Assembly: GCF_954871325.1 (NCBI RefSeq)
Contig: NW_027051077.1
Span: 29,271 to 93,270 of the forward strand
Length of the DNA: 64,000 bases
From: Gordionus sp. m RMFG-2023
Lineage: Eukaryota > Nematomorpha > Gordioida > Chordodea > Parachordodidae
Direction of reading: 5' to 3'
The translations under genes and the position numbers were made by a program. Numbering within the stretch: the first letter of the stretch is position 1; every line of letters begins with the position of its first letter. Positions 38,395 through 49,920 of the stretch are shown one piece after another. The notes under the pieces were generated by a model. That model did no database searches. It was given only the letters and a program-made list of their open reading frames with translations, and was not told where the DNA came from.

Positions 38395-38455
38395 AAATCG
38401 TTGGGGAATTATATTGTTAAAGCGAAAAAAGCGCCAGTACAAATTAAATTGAAAC
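38395..38455. repeat. 61-bp monomer lacking gat
   Basis: This is the 32,877-bp-offset copy of 5,518. Confidence 0.9.
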
Positions 38456-39235
38456 GATAAATCGTTGGGGAATTATATTGTTAAAGCGAAAAAAGCGCTA
38501 GTACAAATTAAATTGAAACGATAAATCGTTGTTAAAGCGAAAAAAGCGCTAGTACTAATTAAATTGAAACGATAAATCGTTGGAAAATTATATTGTTAAA
38601 GCGAAAAAAGCGCCAGTACAAATTAAATTGAAACGATAAATCGTTGGGGAATTATATTGTTAAAGCGAAAAAAGCGCCAGTACAAATTAAATTGAAACGA
38701 TAAATCGTTGGGGAATTATATTGTTAAAGCGAAAAAAGCGCTAGTACAAATTAAATTGAAACGATAAATCGTTGTTAAAGCGAAAAAAGCGCTAGTACTA
38801 ATTAAATTGAAACGATAAATCGTTGGGAAATTATATTGTTAAAGCGAAAAAAGCGCTAGTACAAATTACATTGAAACGATAAATCGTTGGGGAATTATAT
38901 TGTTAAAGCGAAAAAAGCGCTAGTACTAATTAAATTGAAACGATAAATCGTTGGGGAATTATATTATTAAAGCGAAAAAAGCGCTAGTACAAATTAAATT
39001 GAAACGATAAATCGTTGTTAAAGCGAAAAAAGCGCCAGTACAAATTAAATTGAAACGATAAATCGTTGGGGAATTATATTGTTAAAGCGAAATAAGCGCT
39101 AGTACAAATTAAATTGAAACGATAAATCGTTGTTAAAGCGAAAAAAGCGCTAGTACTAATTAAATTGAAACGATAAATTGTTTGGAAATTATATTGTTAA
39201 AGCGAAAAAAGCGCCAGTACAAATTAAATTGAAAC

Positions 39236-39298
39236 GATAAATCGTTGGGGAATTATATTGTTAAAGCGAAAAAGCGCCAGTACAAATTAAATTGAAAC
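39236..39298. repeat. 63-bp monomer with an A5 tract
   Basis: This is the only unit I saw with five rather than six A in the GCG-flanked tract. It shifts the long-copy offset from 32,877 to 32,876. A one-base homopolymer loss is the commonest error of long-read consensus, so it may be a real mutation or a sequencing error. Confidence 0.85.
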
Positions 39299-41894
39299 GA
39301 TAAATCGTTGGGGAATTATATTGTTAAAGCGAAAAAAGCGCTAGTACAAATTAAATTGAAACGATAAATCGTTGTTAAAGCGAAAAAAGCGCTAGTACTA
39401 ATTAAATTGAAACGATAAATCGTTGGAAAATTATATTGTTAAAGCGAAAAAAGCGCCAGTACAAATTAAATTGAAACGATAAATCGTTGGGGAATTATAT
39501 TGTTAAAGCGAAAAAAGCGCCAGTACAAATTAAATTGAAACGATAAATCGTTGGGGAATTATATTGTTAAAGCGAAAAAAGCGCTAGTACAAATTAAATT
39601 GAAACGATAAATCGTTGTTAAAGCGAAAAAAGCGCTAGTACTAATTAAATTGAAACGATAAATCGTTGGAAAATTATATTGTTAAAGCGAAAAAAGCGCC
39701 AGTACAAATTAAATTGAAACGATAAATCGTTGGGGAATTATATTGTTAAAGCGAAAAAAGCGCTAGTACAAATTAAATTGAAACGATAAATCGTTGTTAA
39801 AGCGAAAAAAGCGCTAGTACTAATTAAATTGAAACGATAAATCGTTGGGAAATTATATTGTTAAAGCGAAAAAAGCGCTAGTACAAATTACATTGAAACG
39901 ATAAATCGTTGGGGAATTATATTGTTAAAGCGAAAAAAGCGCTAGTACTAATTAAATTGAAACGATAAATCGTTGGGGAATTATATTATTAAAGCGAAAA
40001 AAGCGCTAGTACAAATTAAATTGAAACGATAAATCGTTGTTAAAGCGAAAAAAGCGCCAGTACAAATTAAATTGAAACGATAAATCGTTGGGGAATTATA
40101 TTGTTAAAGCGAAATAAGCGCTAGTACAAATTAAATTGAAACGATAAATCGTTGTTAAAGCGAAAAAAGCGCTAGTACTAATTAAATTGAAACGATAAAT
40201 CGTTGGAAAATTATATTGTTAAAACGAAAAAAGCGCCAGTACAAATTAAATTGAAACGATAAATCGTTGGAAAATTATATTGTTAAAGCGAAAAAAGCGC
40301 CAGTACAAATTAAATTGAAACGATAAATCGTTGTTAAAGCGAAAAAAGCGCTAGTACTAATTAAATTGAAACGATAAATCGTTGGAAAATTATGTTGTTA
40401 AAGCGAAAAAAGCGCCAGTACAAATTAAATTGAAACGATAAATCGTTGGGGAATTATATTGTTAAAGCGAAATAAGCGCTAGTACAAATTAAATTGAAAC
40501 GATAAATCGTTGTTAAAGCGAAAAAAGCGCTAGTACTAATTAAATTGAAACGATAAATCGTTGGAAAATTATGTTGTTAAAGCGAAAAAAGCGCCAGTAC
40601 AAATTAAATTGAAACGATAAATCGTTGGGGAATTATATTGTTAAAGCGAAAAAAGCGCCAGTACAAATTAAATTGAAACGATAAATCGTTGGGGAATTAT
40701 ATTGTTAAAGCGAAAAAAGCGCTAGTACAAATTAAATTGAATTGATGAATCGTTGTTAAAGCGAAAAAAGCGCTAGCACTAATTAAATTGAAACGATAAA
40801 TCGTTGGGAAATTATATTGTTAAAGCGAAAAAAGCGCCAGTACAAATTAAATTGAAACGATAAATCGTTGGGGAATTATATTGTTAAAGCGAAAAAAGCG
40901 CTAGTACAAATTAAATTGAAACGATAAATTGTTGGGAAATTATATTGTTAAAGCGAAAATAGCGCCAGTACAAATTAAATTGAAACGATAAATCGTTGGG
41001 GAATTATATTGTTAAAGCGAAAAAAGCGCTAGTACAAATTAAATTGAAACGATAAATCGTTGTTAAAGCGAAAAAAGCGCTAGTACTAATTAAATTGAAA
41101 CGATAAATCGTTGGGAAATTATATTGTTAAAGCGAAAAAAGCTCCAGTACAAATTAAATTGAAACGATAAATCGTTGGGGAATTATATTGTTAAAGCGAA
41201 AAAAGCGCTAGTACAAATTAAATTGAAACGATAAATCGTTGTTAAAGCGAAAAAAGCGCTAGTACTAATTAAATTGAAACGATAAATCGTTGGGAAATTA
41301 TATTGTTAATGCGAAAAAAGCGCCAGTACAAATTAAATTGAAACGATAAATCGTTGGGGAATTATATTGTTAAAGCGAAAAAAGCGCCAGTACAAATTAA
41401 ATTGAAACGATATATCGTTGGGGAATTATATTGTTAAAGCGAAAAAAGCGCTAGTACAAATTAAATTGAAACGATAAATCGTTGTTAAAGCGAAAAAAGC
41501 GCTAATACTAATTAAATTGAAACGATAAATCGTTGGGAAATTATATTGTTAAAGCGAAAAAAGCGCCAGTACAAATTAAATTGAAACGATAAATCGTTGG
41601 AAAATTATATTGTTAAAGCGAAAAAAGCGCCAGTACAAATTAAATTGAAACGATAAATCGTTGGGGAATTATATTGTTAAAGCGAAAAAAGCGCTAGTAC
41701 AAATTAAATTGAAACGATAAATCGTTGTTAAAGCGAAAAAAGCGCTAGTACTAATTAAATTGAAACGATAAATCGTTGGGGAATTATATTGTTAAAGCGA
41801 AAAAAGCGCTAGTACAAATTAAATTGAAACGATAAATCGTTGGAAAATTATATTGTTAAAGCGAAAAAAGCGCCAGTACAAATTAAATTGAAAC

Positions 41895-42431
41895 GATAAA
41901 TCGTTGGAGAATTATATTGTTAAAGCGAAAAAAGCGTCAGTACAAATTAAATTGAAACGATAAATCGTTGTTAAAGCGAAAAAAGCGCTAGTACTAATTA
42001 AATTGAAACGATAAATCGTTCGCGAATTATATTGTTAAAGCGAAAAAAGCGATAGTACATATTAAATTGAAACGATAAATCGTTGGAAAATTATATTGTT
42101 AAAGCGAAAAAAGCGTCAGTACAAATTAAATTGAAACGATAAATCGTTGTTAAAGCGAAAAAAGCGCTAGTACTAATTAAATTGAAACGATAAATCGTTC
42201 GCGAATTATATTGTTAAAGCGAAAAAAGCGATAGTACATATTAAATTGAAACGATAAATCGTTGGAAAATTATATTGTTAAAGCGAAAAAAGCGTCAGTA
42301 CAAATTAAATTGAAACGATAAATCGTTGTTAAAGCGAAAAAAGCGCTAGTACTAATTAAATTGAAACGATAAATCGTTCGCGAATTATATTGTTAAAGCG
42401 AAAAAAGCGCCAGTTCAAATTAAATTGAAAC
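41895..42431. repeat. Local triplication of a 179-bp trimer, second copy
   Basis: This is the 32,876-bp-offset partner of 9,019-9,555, with the same three TTCGCGAA units and the same cagtTc at the end (42,415). The triplication therefore predates the 32.9-kb duplication. Confidence 0.92.
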
Positions 42432-43582
42432 GATAAATCGTTGGGGAATTATATTGTTAAAGCGAAAAAAGCGCTAGTACAAATTAAATTGAAACGATAA
42501 ATCGTTGTTAAAGCGAAAAAAGCGCTAGTACTAATTAAATTGAAACGATAAATCGTTGGGAAATTATATTGTTAAAGCGAAAAAAGCGCCAGTACAAATT
42601 AAATTGAAACGATAAATCGTAGGGGAATTATATTGTTAAAGCGAAAAAAGCGCTAGTACAAATTAAATTGAAACGATAAATCGTTGGGAAATTATATTGT
42701 TAAAGCGAAAAAAGCGCCAGTACAAATTAAATTGAAACGATAAATCGTTGGGGAATTATATTGTTAAAGCGAAAAAAGCGCCAGTACAAATTAAATTGAA
42801 ACGATAAATCGTTGGGGAATTATATTGTTAAAGCGAAAAAAGCGCTAGTACAAATTAAATTGAAACGATAAATCGTTGTTAAAGCGAAAAAAGCGCTAGT
42901 ACTAATTAAATTGAAACGATAAATCGTTGGGAAATTATATTGTTAAAGCGAAAAAAGCGCCAGTACAAATTAAATTGAAACGATAAATCGTTGGGGAATT
43001 ATATTGTTAAAGCGAAAAAAGCGCTAGTACAAATTAAATTGAAACGATAAATCGTTGGGGAATTATATTGTTAAAGCGAAAAAAGCGCCAGTACAAATTA
43101 AATTGAAACGATAAATCGTTGGGGAATTATATTGTTAAAGCGAAAAAAGCGCTAGTACAAATTAAATTGAAACGATAAATCGTTGTTAAAGCGAAAAAAG
43201 CGCTAGTACTAATTAAATTGAAACGATAAATCGTTGGAAAATTATATTGTTAAAGCGAAAAAAGCGCCAGTACAAATTAAATTGAAACGATAAATCGTTG
43301 GGGAATTATATTGTTAAAGCGAAAAAAGCGCTAGTACAAATTAAATTGAAACGATAAATCGTTGTTAAAGCGAAAAAAGCGCTAGTACTAATTAAATTGA
43401 AACGATAAATCGTTGGAAAATTATATTGTTAAAGCGAAAAAAGCGCCAGTACAAATTAAATTGAAACGATAAATCGTTGGGGAATTATATTGTTAAAGCG
43501 AAAAAAGCGCTAGTACAAATTAAATTGAAACGATAAATCGTTGTTAAAGCGAAAAAAGCGCTAGTACTTTTTAAATTGAAAC

Positions 43583-43691
43583 GATAAATCGTTGGGAAAT
43601 TATATTGTTAAAGCGAAAAAAGCGCCAGTACAAATTAAATTGAATTATATTTTTAAAGCGAAAAAAGCGCTAGTACAAATTAAATTGAAAC
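43583..43691. repeat. 109-bp fused pair with 45-bp unit, T-variant
   Basis: This is the partner of 10,771 (offset 32,812), sharing atattTtt. The preceding 51-mer tail has changed further, to gtactttttaaa. Confidence 0.9.
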
Positions 43692-44343
43692 GATAAATCG
43701 TTGTTAAAGCGAAAAAAGCGCTAGTACTAATTAAATTGAAACGATAAATTGTTGGGAAATTATATTGTTAAAGCGAAAAAAGCACCAGTACAAATTAAAT
43801 TGAAACGATAAATCGTTGGGGAATTATATTGTTAAAGCGAAAAAAGCGCCAGTACAAATTAAATTGAAACGATAAATCGTTGGGGAATTATATTGTTAAA
43901 GCGAAAAAAGCGCTAGTACAAATTAAATTGAAACGATAAATCGTTGTTAAAGCGAAAAAAGCGCTAGTACTAATTAAATTGAAACGATAAATCGTTGGAA
44001 AATTATATTGTTAAAGCGAAAAAAGCGCCAGTACAAATTAAATTGAAACGATAAATCGTTGGGAAATTATATTGTTAAAGCGAAAAAAGCGCTAGTACAA
44101 ATTAAATTGAAACGATAAATCGTTGTTAAAGCGAAAAAAGCGCTAGTACTAATTAAATTGAAACGATAAATCGTTGGGAAATTATATTGTTAAAGCGAAA
44201 AAAGCGCCAGTACAAATTAAATTCAAACGATAAATCGTTGGGGAATTATATTGTTAAAACGAAAAAAGCGCTAGTACAAATTAAATTGAAACGATAAATC
44301 GTTGTTAAAGCGAAAAAAGCGCTAGTACTAATTAAATTGAAAT

Positions 44344-45378
44344 GATAAATCGTTGGGGAATTATATTGTTAAAGCGAAATAAGCGCTAGTACAAATTAAA
44401 TTGAAACGATAAATCGTTGTTAAAGCGAAAAAAGCGCTAGTACTAATTAAATTGAAACGATAAATCGTTGGGGAATTATATTGTTAAAGCGAAATAAGCG
44501 CTAGTACAAATTAAATTGAAACGATAAATCGTTGTTAAAGCGAAAAAAGCGCTAGTACAAATTAAATTGAAACGATAAATCGTTGGGGAATTATATTGTT
44601 AAAGCGAAATAAGCGCTAGTACAAATTAAATTGAAACGATAAATCGTTGTTAAAGCGAAAAAAGCGCTAGTACTAATTAAATTGAAACGATAAATCGTTG
44701 GAAAATTATATTGTTAAAGCGAAAAAAGCGCCAGTACAAATTAAATTGAAACGATAAATCGTTGTTAAAGCGAAAAAAGCGCTAGTACTAATTAAATTGA
44801 AACGATAAATCGTTGGGGAATTATATTGTTAAAGCCAAATAAGCGCTAGTACAAATTAAATTGAAACGATAAATCGTTGTTAAAGCGAAAAAAGCGCTAG
44901 TACTAATTAAATTGAAACGATAAATCGTTGGGGAATTATATTGTTAAAGCGAAATAAGCGCTAGTACAAATTAAATTGAAACGATAAATCGTTGTTAAAG
45001 CGAAAAAAGCGCTAGTACAAATTAAATTGAAACGATAAATCGTTGGGGAATTATATTGTTAAAGCGAAATAAGCGCTAGTACAAATTAAATTGAAACGAT
45101 AAATCGTTGTTAAAGCGAAAAAAGCGCTAGTACTAATTAAATTGAAACGATAAATCGTTGGGGAATTATATTGTTAAAGCGAAATAAGCGCTAGTACAAA
45201 TTAAATTGAAACGATAAATCGTTGTTAAAGCGAAAAAAGCGCTAGTACAAATTAAATTGAAACGATAAATCGTTGGGGAATTATATTGTTAAAGCGAAAT
45301 AAGCGCTAGTACAAATTAAATTGAAACGATAAATCGTTGTTAAAGCGAAAAAAGCGCTAGTACTAATTAAATTGAAAC
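44344..45378. repeat. 115-bp dimer array, nine units, second full copy
   Basis: This is the exact-offset (32,812) partner of 11,532-12,566. The A-tract T lies at 44,380, 44,495, 44,610, 44,840, 44,955, 45,070, 45,185 and 45,300, with the same non-conforming fourth unit and the same agcCaaat unit. Confidence 0.94.
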
Positions 45379-45992
45379 GATAAATCGTTGGAAAATTATA
45401 TTGTTAAAGCGAAAAAAGCGCCAGTACAAATTAAATTGGAACGATAAATCGTTGTGGAATTATATTGTTAAAGCGAAAAAAGCGCCAGTACAAATTAAAT
45501 TGAAACGATAAATCGTTGGGGAATTATATTGTTAAAGCGAAAAAAGCGCTAGTACAAATTAAATTGAAACGATAAATTGTTGTTAAAGCGAAAAAAGCGC
45601 TAGTACTAATTAAATTGAAACGATAAATCGTTGGGAAATTATATTGTTAAAGCGAAAAAAGCGCTAGTACAAATTAAATTGAAACGATAAATCGTTGGGG
45701 AATTATATTGTTAAAGCGAAAAAAGCGCTAGTACTAATTAAATTGAAACGATAAATCGTTGGGGAATTATATTATTAAAGCGAAAAAAGCGCTAGTACAA
45801 ATTAAATTGAAACGATAAATCGTTGTTAAAGCGAAAAAAGCGCTAGTACTAATTAAATTGAAACGATAAATCGTTGGGAAATTATATTGTTAAAGCGAAA
45901 AAAGCGCCAGTACAAATTAAATTGAAACGATAAATCGTTGGGGAATTATATTGTTAAAGCGAAAAAAGCGCTAGTACAAATTAAATTGAAAC

Positions 45993-47272
45993 GATAAATC
46001 GTCGGCGAATTATATTGTTAAAGCGAAAAAAGCGCCAGTACAAATTCAATTGAAACGATAAATCGTTGGGGAATTATATTGTTAAAGCGAAAAAAGCGCC
46101 AGTACAAATTCAATTGAAACGATAAATCGTTGGGGAATTATATTGTTAAAGCGAAAAAAGCGCCAGTACAAATTAAATTGAAACGATAAATCGTTGGGGA
46201 ATTATATTGTTAAAGCGAAAAAAGCGCCAGTACAAATTCAATTGAAACGATAAATCTATGGGGAATTATATTGTTAAAGCGAAAAAAGCGCCAGTACAAA
46301 TTCAATTGAAACGATAAATCTATGGGGAATTATATTGTTAAAGCGAAAAAAGCGCCAGTACAAATTCAATTGAAACGATAAATCTATGGGGAATTATATT
46401 GTTAAAGCGAAAAAAGCGCCAGTACAAATTCAATTGAAACGATAAATCGTTGGGGAATTATATTGTTAAAGCGAAAAAAGCGCCAGTACAAATTCAATTG
46501 AAACGATAAATCGTTGGGGAATTATATTGTTAAAGCGAAAAAAGCGCCAGTACAAATTAAATTGAAACGATAAATCGTTGGGGAATTATATTGTTAAAGC
46601 GAAAAAAGCGCCAGTACAAATTCAATTGAAACGATAAATCTATGGGGAATTATATTGTTAAAGCGAAAAAAGCGCCAGTACAAATTCAATTGAAACGATA
46701 AATCTATGGGGAATTATATTGTTAAAGCGAAAAAAGCGCCAGTACAAATTCAATTGAAACGATAAATCTATGGGGAATTATATTGTTAAAGCGAAAAAAG
46801 CGCCAGTACAAATTCAATTGAAACGATAAATCTATGGGGAATTATATTGTTAAAGCGAAAAAAGCGCCAGTACAAATTCAATTGAAACGATAAATCTATG
46901 GGGAATTATATTGTTAAAGCGAAAAAAGCGCCAGTACAAATTCAATTGAAACGATAAATCGTTGGGAAATTATATTGTTAAAGCGAAAAAAGCGATAGTA
47001 CAAATTAAATTGAAACGATAAATCGTTGGGGAATTATATTGTTAAAGCGAAAAAAGCGCCAGTACAAATTCAATTGAAACGATAAATCTATGGGGAATTA
47101 TATTGTTAAAGCGAAAAAAGCGCCAGTACAAATTCAATTGAAACGATAAATCGTTGGGAAATTATATTGTTAAAGCGAAAAAAGCGATAGTACAAATTAA
47201 ATTGAAACGATAAATCGTTGGGGAATTATATTGTTAAAGCGAAAAAAGCGCCAGTACAAATTCAATTGAAAC
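45993..47272. repeat. Variant run 3: 20 pure 64-bp monomers
   Basis: It corresponds to variant run 1 but is 1,280 bp (20 x 64) instead of 1,088. The entry offset is 32,812 and the exit offset 33,004, a gain of exactly three monomers. The extra units fall in the first part (about 46,120-46,440), where a cgttgggg / ctATgggg series is repeated. Confidence 0.93.
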
Positions 47273-48564
47273 GATAAATCGTTGTTAAAGCGAAAAAAGC
47301 GCTAGTACTAATTAAATTGAAACGATAAATCGTTGGGGAATTATATTGTTAAAGCGAAAAAAGCGCTAGTACAAATTAAATTGAAACGATAAATCGTTGG
47401 AAAATTATATTGTTAAAGCGAAAAAAGCGCCAGTACAAATTAAATTGAAACGATAAATCGTTGGAGAATTATATTGTTAAAGCGAAAAAAGCGTCAGTAC
47501 AAATTAAATTGAAACGATAAATCGTTGTTAAAGCGAAAAAAGCGCTAGTACTAATTAAATTGAAACGATAAATCGTTCGCGAATTATATTGTTAAAGCGA
47601 AAAAAGCGATAGTACATATTAAATTGAAACGATAAATCGTTGGAAAATTATATTGTTAAAGCGAAAAAAGCGCTAGTACTAATTAAATTGAAACGATAAA
47701 TCGTTGGGGAATTATATTATTAAAGCGAAAAAAGCGCTAGTACAAATTAAATTGAAACGATAAATCGTTGTTAAAGCGAAAAAAGCGCTAGTACTAATTA
47801 AATTGAAACGATAAATCGTTGGAAAATTATATTGTTAAAGCGAAAAAAGCGCCAGTACAAATTAAATTGAAACGATAAATCGTTGGGAAATTATATTGTT
47901 AAAGCGAAAAAAGCGCTAGTACAAATTAAATTGAAACGATAAATCGTTGTTAAAGCGAAAAAAGCGCTAGTACTAATTAAATTGAAACGATAAATCGTTG
48001 GGGAATTATATTGTTAAAGCGAAAAAAGCGCCAGTACAAATTAAATTGAAACGATAAATCGTTGGGGAATTATATTGTTAAAGCGAAAAAAGCGCCAGTA
48101 CAAATTCAATTGAAACGATAAATCTATGGGGAATTATATTGTTAAAGCGAAAAAAGCGCCAGTACAAATTAAATTGAAACGATAAATCGTTGGGGAATTA
48201 TATTGTTAAAGCGAAAAAAGCGCCAGTACAAATTCAATTGAAACGATAAATCTATGGGGAATTATATTGTTAAAGCGAAAAAAGCGCCAGTACAAATTAA
48301 ATTGAAACGATAAATCGTTGGGGAATTATATTGTTAAAGCGAAAAAAGCGCTAGTACAAATTAAATTGAAACGATAAATCGTTGGGGAATTATATTGTTA
48401 AAGCGAAAAAAGCGCTAGTACAAATTAAATTGAAACGATAAATCGTTGGGGAATTATATTGTTAAAGCGAAAAAAGCGCTAGTACAAATTAAATTGAAAC
48501 GATAAATCGTTGGGGAATTATATTGTTAAAGCGAAAAAAGCGCTAGTACAAATTAAATTGAAAC

Positions 48565-48673
48565 GATAAATCGTTGGGGAATTATATTGTTAAAGCGAAA
48601 AAAGCGCCAGTACAAATTAAATTGAATTATATTGTTAAAGCGAAAAAAGCGCTAGTACAAATTAAATTGAAAC
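48565..48673. repeat. 109-bp fused pair with 45-bp unit
   Basis: Its first member has a ggggaatt head and it is preceded by ordinary gctag 64-mers instead of the actTatt 51-mer, so it differs from the 5,294 type. Confidence 0.9.
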
Positions 48674-48839
48674 GATAAATCGTTGTTAAAGCGAAAAAAG
48701 CGCTAGTACTAATTAAATTGAAACGATAAATTGTTGGGAAATTATATTGTTAAAGCGAAAAAAGCGCCAGTACAAATTAAATTGAAACGATAAATCGTTG
48801 TTAAAGCGAAAAAAGCGCTAGTACTTATTAAATTGAAAC

Positions 48840-48948
48840 GATAAATCGTTGGGAAATTATATTGTTAAAGCGAAAAAAGCGCCAGTACAAATTAAATTGA
48901 ATTATATTGTTAAAGCGAAAAAAGCGCTAGTACAAATTAAATTGAAAC
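48840..48948. repeat. 109-bp fused pair with 45-bp unit
   Basis: It has a gggaaatt head and is preceded by the actTatt 51-mer, as in the 5,294 type. No 61-mer follows. Confidence 0.9.
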
Positions 48949-49063
48949 GATAAATCGTTGTTAAAGCGAAAAAAGCGCTAGTACTAATTAAATTGAAACG
49001 ATAAATCGTTGGGGAATTATATTGTTAAAGCGAAAAAAGCGCTAGTACAAATTAAATTGAAAC

Positions 49064-49172
49064 GATAAATCGTTGGGGAATTATATTGTTAAAGCGAAAA
49101 AAGCGCCAGTACAAATTAAATTGAATTATATTGTTAAAGCGAAAAAAGCGCTAGTACAAATTAAATTGAAAC
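49064..49172. repeat. 109-bp fused pair with 45-bp unit
   Basis: This is the 499-bp-shifted copy of 48,565-48,673. Confidence 0.9.
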
Positions 49173-49338
49173 GATAAATCGTTGTTAAAGCGAAAAAAGC
49201 GCTAGTACTAATTAAATTGAAACGATAAATTGTTGGGAAATTATATTGTTAAAGCGAAAAAAGCGCCAGTACAAATTAAATTGAAACGATAAATCGTTGT
49301 TAAAGCGAAAAAAGCGCTAGTACTTATTAAATTGAAAC

Positions 49339-49447
49339 GATAAATCGTTGGGAAATTATATTGTTAAAGCGAAAAAAGCGCCAGTATAAATTAAATTGAA
49401 TTATATTGTTAAAGCGAAAAAAGCGTCAGTACAAATTAAATTGAAAC
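49339..49447. repeat. 109-bp fused pair with 45-bp unit
   Basis: This is the 499-bp-shifted copy of 48,840-48,948, with two extra substitutions (gtAt for gtac, gcgTcag). Confidence 0.9.
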
Positions 49448-49920
49448 GATAAATCGTTGTTAAAGCGAAAAAAGCGCTAGTACTAATTAAATTGAAACGA
49501 TAAATTGTTGGGAAATTATATTGTTAAAGCGAAAAAAGCGCCAGTACAAATTAAATTGAAACGATAAATCGTTGGGGAATTATATTGTTAAAGCGAAAAA
49601 AGCGCCAGTACAAATTAAATTGAAACGATAAATCGTTGGGGAATTATATTGTTAAAGCGAAAAAAGCGCTAGTACAAATTAAATTGAAACGATAAATCGT
49701 TGTTAAAGCGAAAAAAGCGCTAGTACTAATTAAATTGAAACGATAAATCGTTGGAAAATTATATTGTTAAAGCGAAAAAAGCGCCAGTACAAATTAAATT
49801 GAAACGATAAATCGTTGGGAAATTATATTGTTAAAGCGAAAAAAGCGCTAGTACAAATTAAATTGAAACGATAAATCGTTGTTAAAGCGAAAAAAGCGCT
49901 AGTACTAATTAAATTGAAAC

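Larger units (their letters stand above)
23571..45992. repeat. Mixed 64/51-bp domain 3
   Basis: This is the longest trimer-based stretch. The part to about 33 kb copies domain 2 (offset 9,430), with a 3,060-bp tandem duplication inserted; 25,485 to 35,378 is then a further copy step of 9,893. The difference of 463 bp from 9,430 fits seven extra 51-mers plus one 45-mer and one 61-mer, in line with the second 3,060-bp unit carrying its own 45- and 61-mers. From 32,878 the domain repeats 1-13 kb. No variant run lies between 23,571 and 45,992. Confidence 0.9.
32878..47700. repeat. Long segmental copy, right member (partner 1-14,697)
   Basis: This is the downstream partner of the first 14.7 kb. 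By eye I noticed only a handful of single-base differences over the first 9.6 kb: an A5 tract near 39,271; G at 40,747 where the partner has A; G at 41,357 against C at 8,481; a unique cgtAgggg at 42,621. This implies identity well above 99% and a recent duplication, or an assembly effect. The left edge of the homology cannot be set because the partner runs off the window start. Confidence 0.88.
48565..49063. repeat. 499-bp tandem duplication, unit 1
   Basis: Its composition is 109 + 51 + 64 + 51 + 109 + 51 + 64 bp. It has 45-bp junctions at 48,624 and 48,899, which recur exactly 499 bp later at 49,123 and 49,398. Confidence 0.92.
49064..49562. repeat. 499-bp tandem duplication, unit 2
   Basis: It has the same unit order as 48,565-49,063. 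It differs by cagtAtaa near 49,386 (loses GTAC), gcgTcag in the second fused pair, and a last monomer with aaaTtgttggga and gcgccag instead of ggggaatt and gcgctag. Confidence 0.9.
47273..49920. repeat. Transitional mixed domain with many 45-bp junctions
   Basis: Trimer-type sequence is here interleaved with short variant-type stretches (aattCaattg units near 48,100 and 48,230), runs of identical ggggaatt/gctag monomers (about 48,310-48,560) and four 45-bp junctions within 0.8 kb. It follows the end of the 32.9-kb copy (near 47,700) and leads to the variant-rich right end. Confidence 0.88.
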
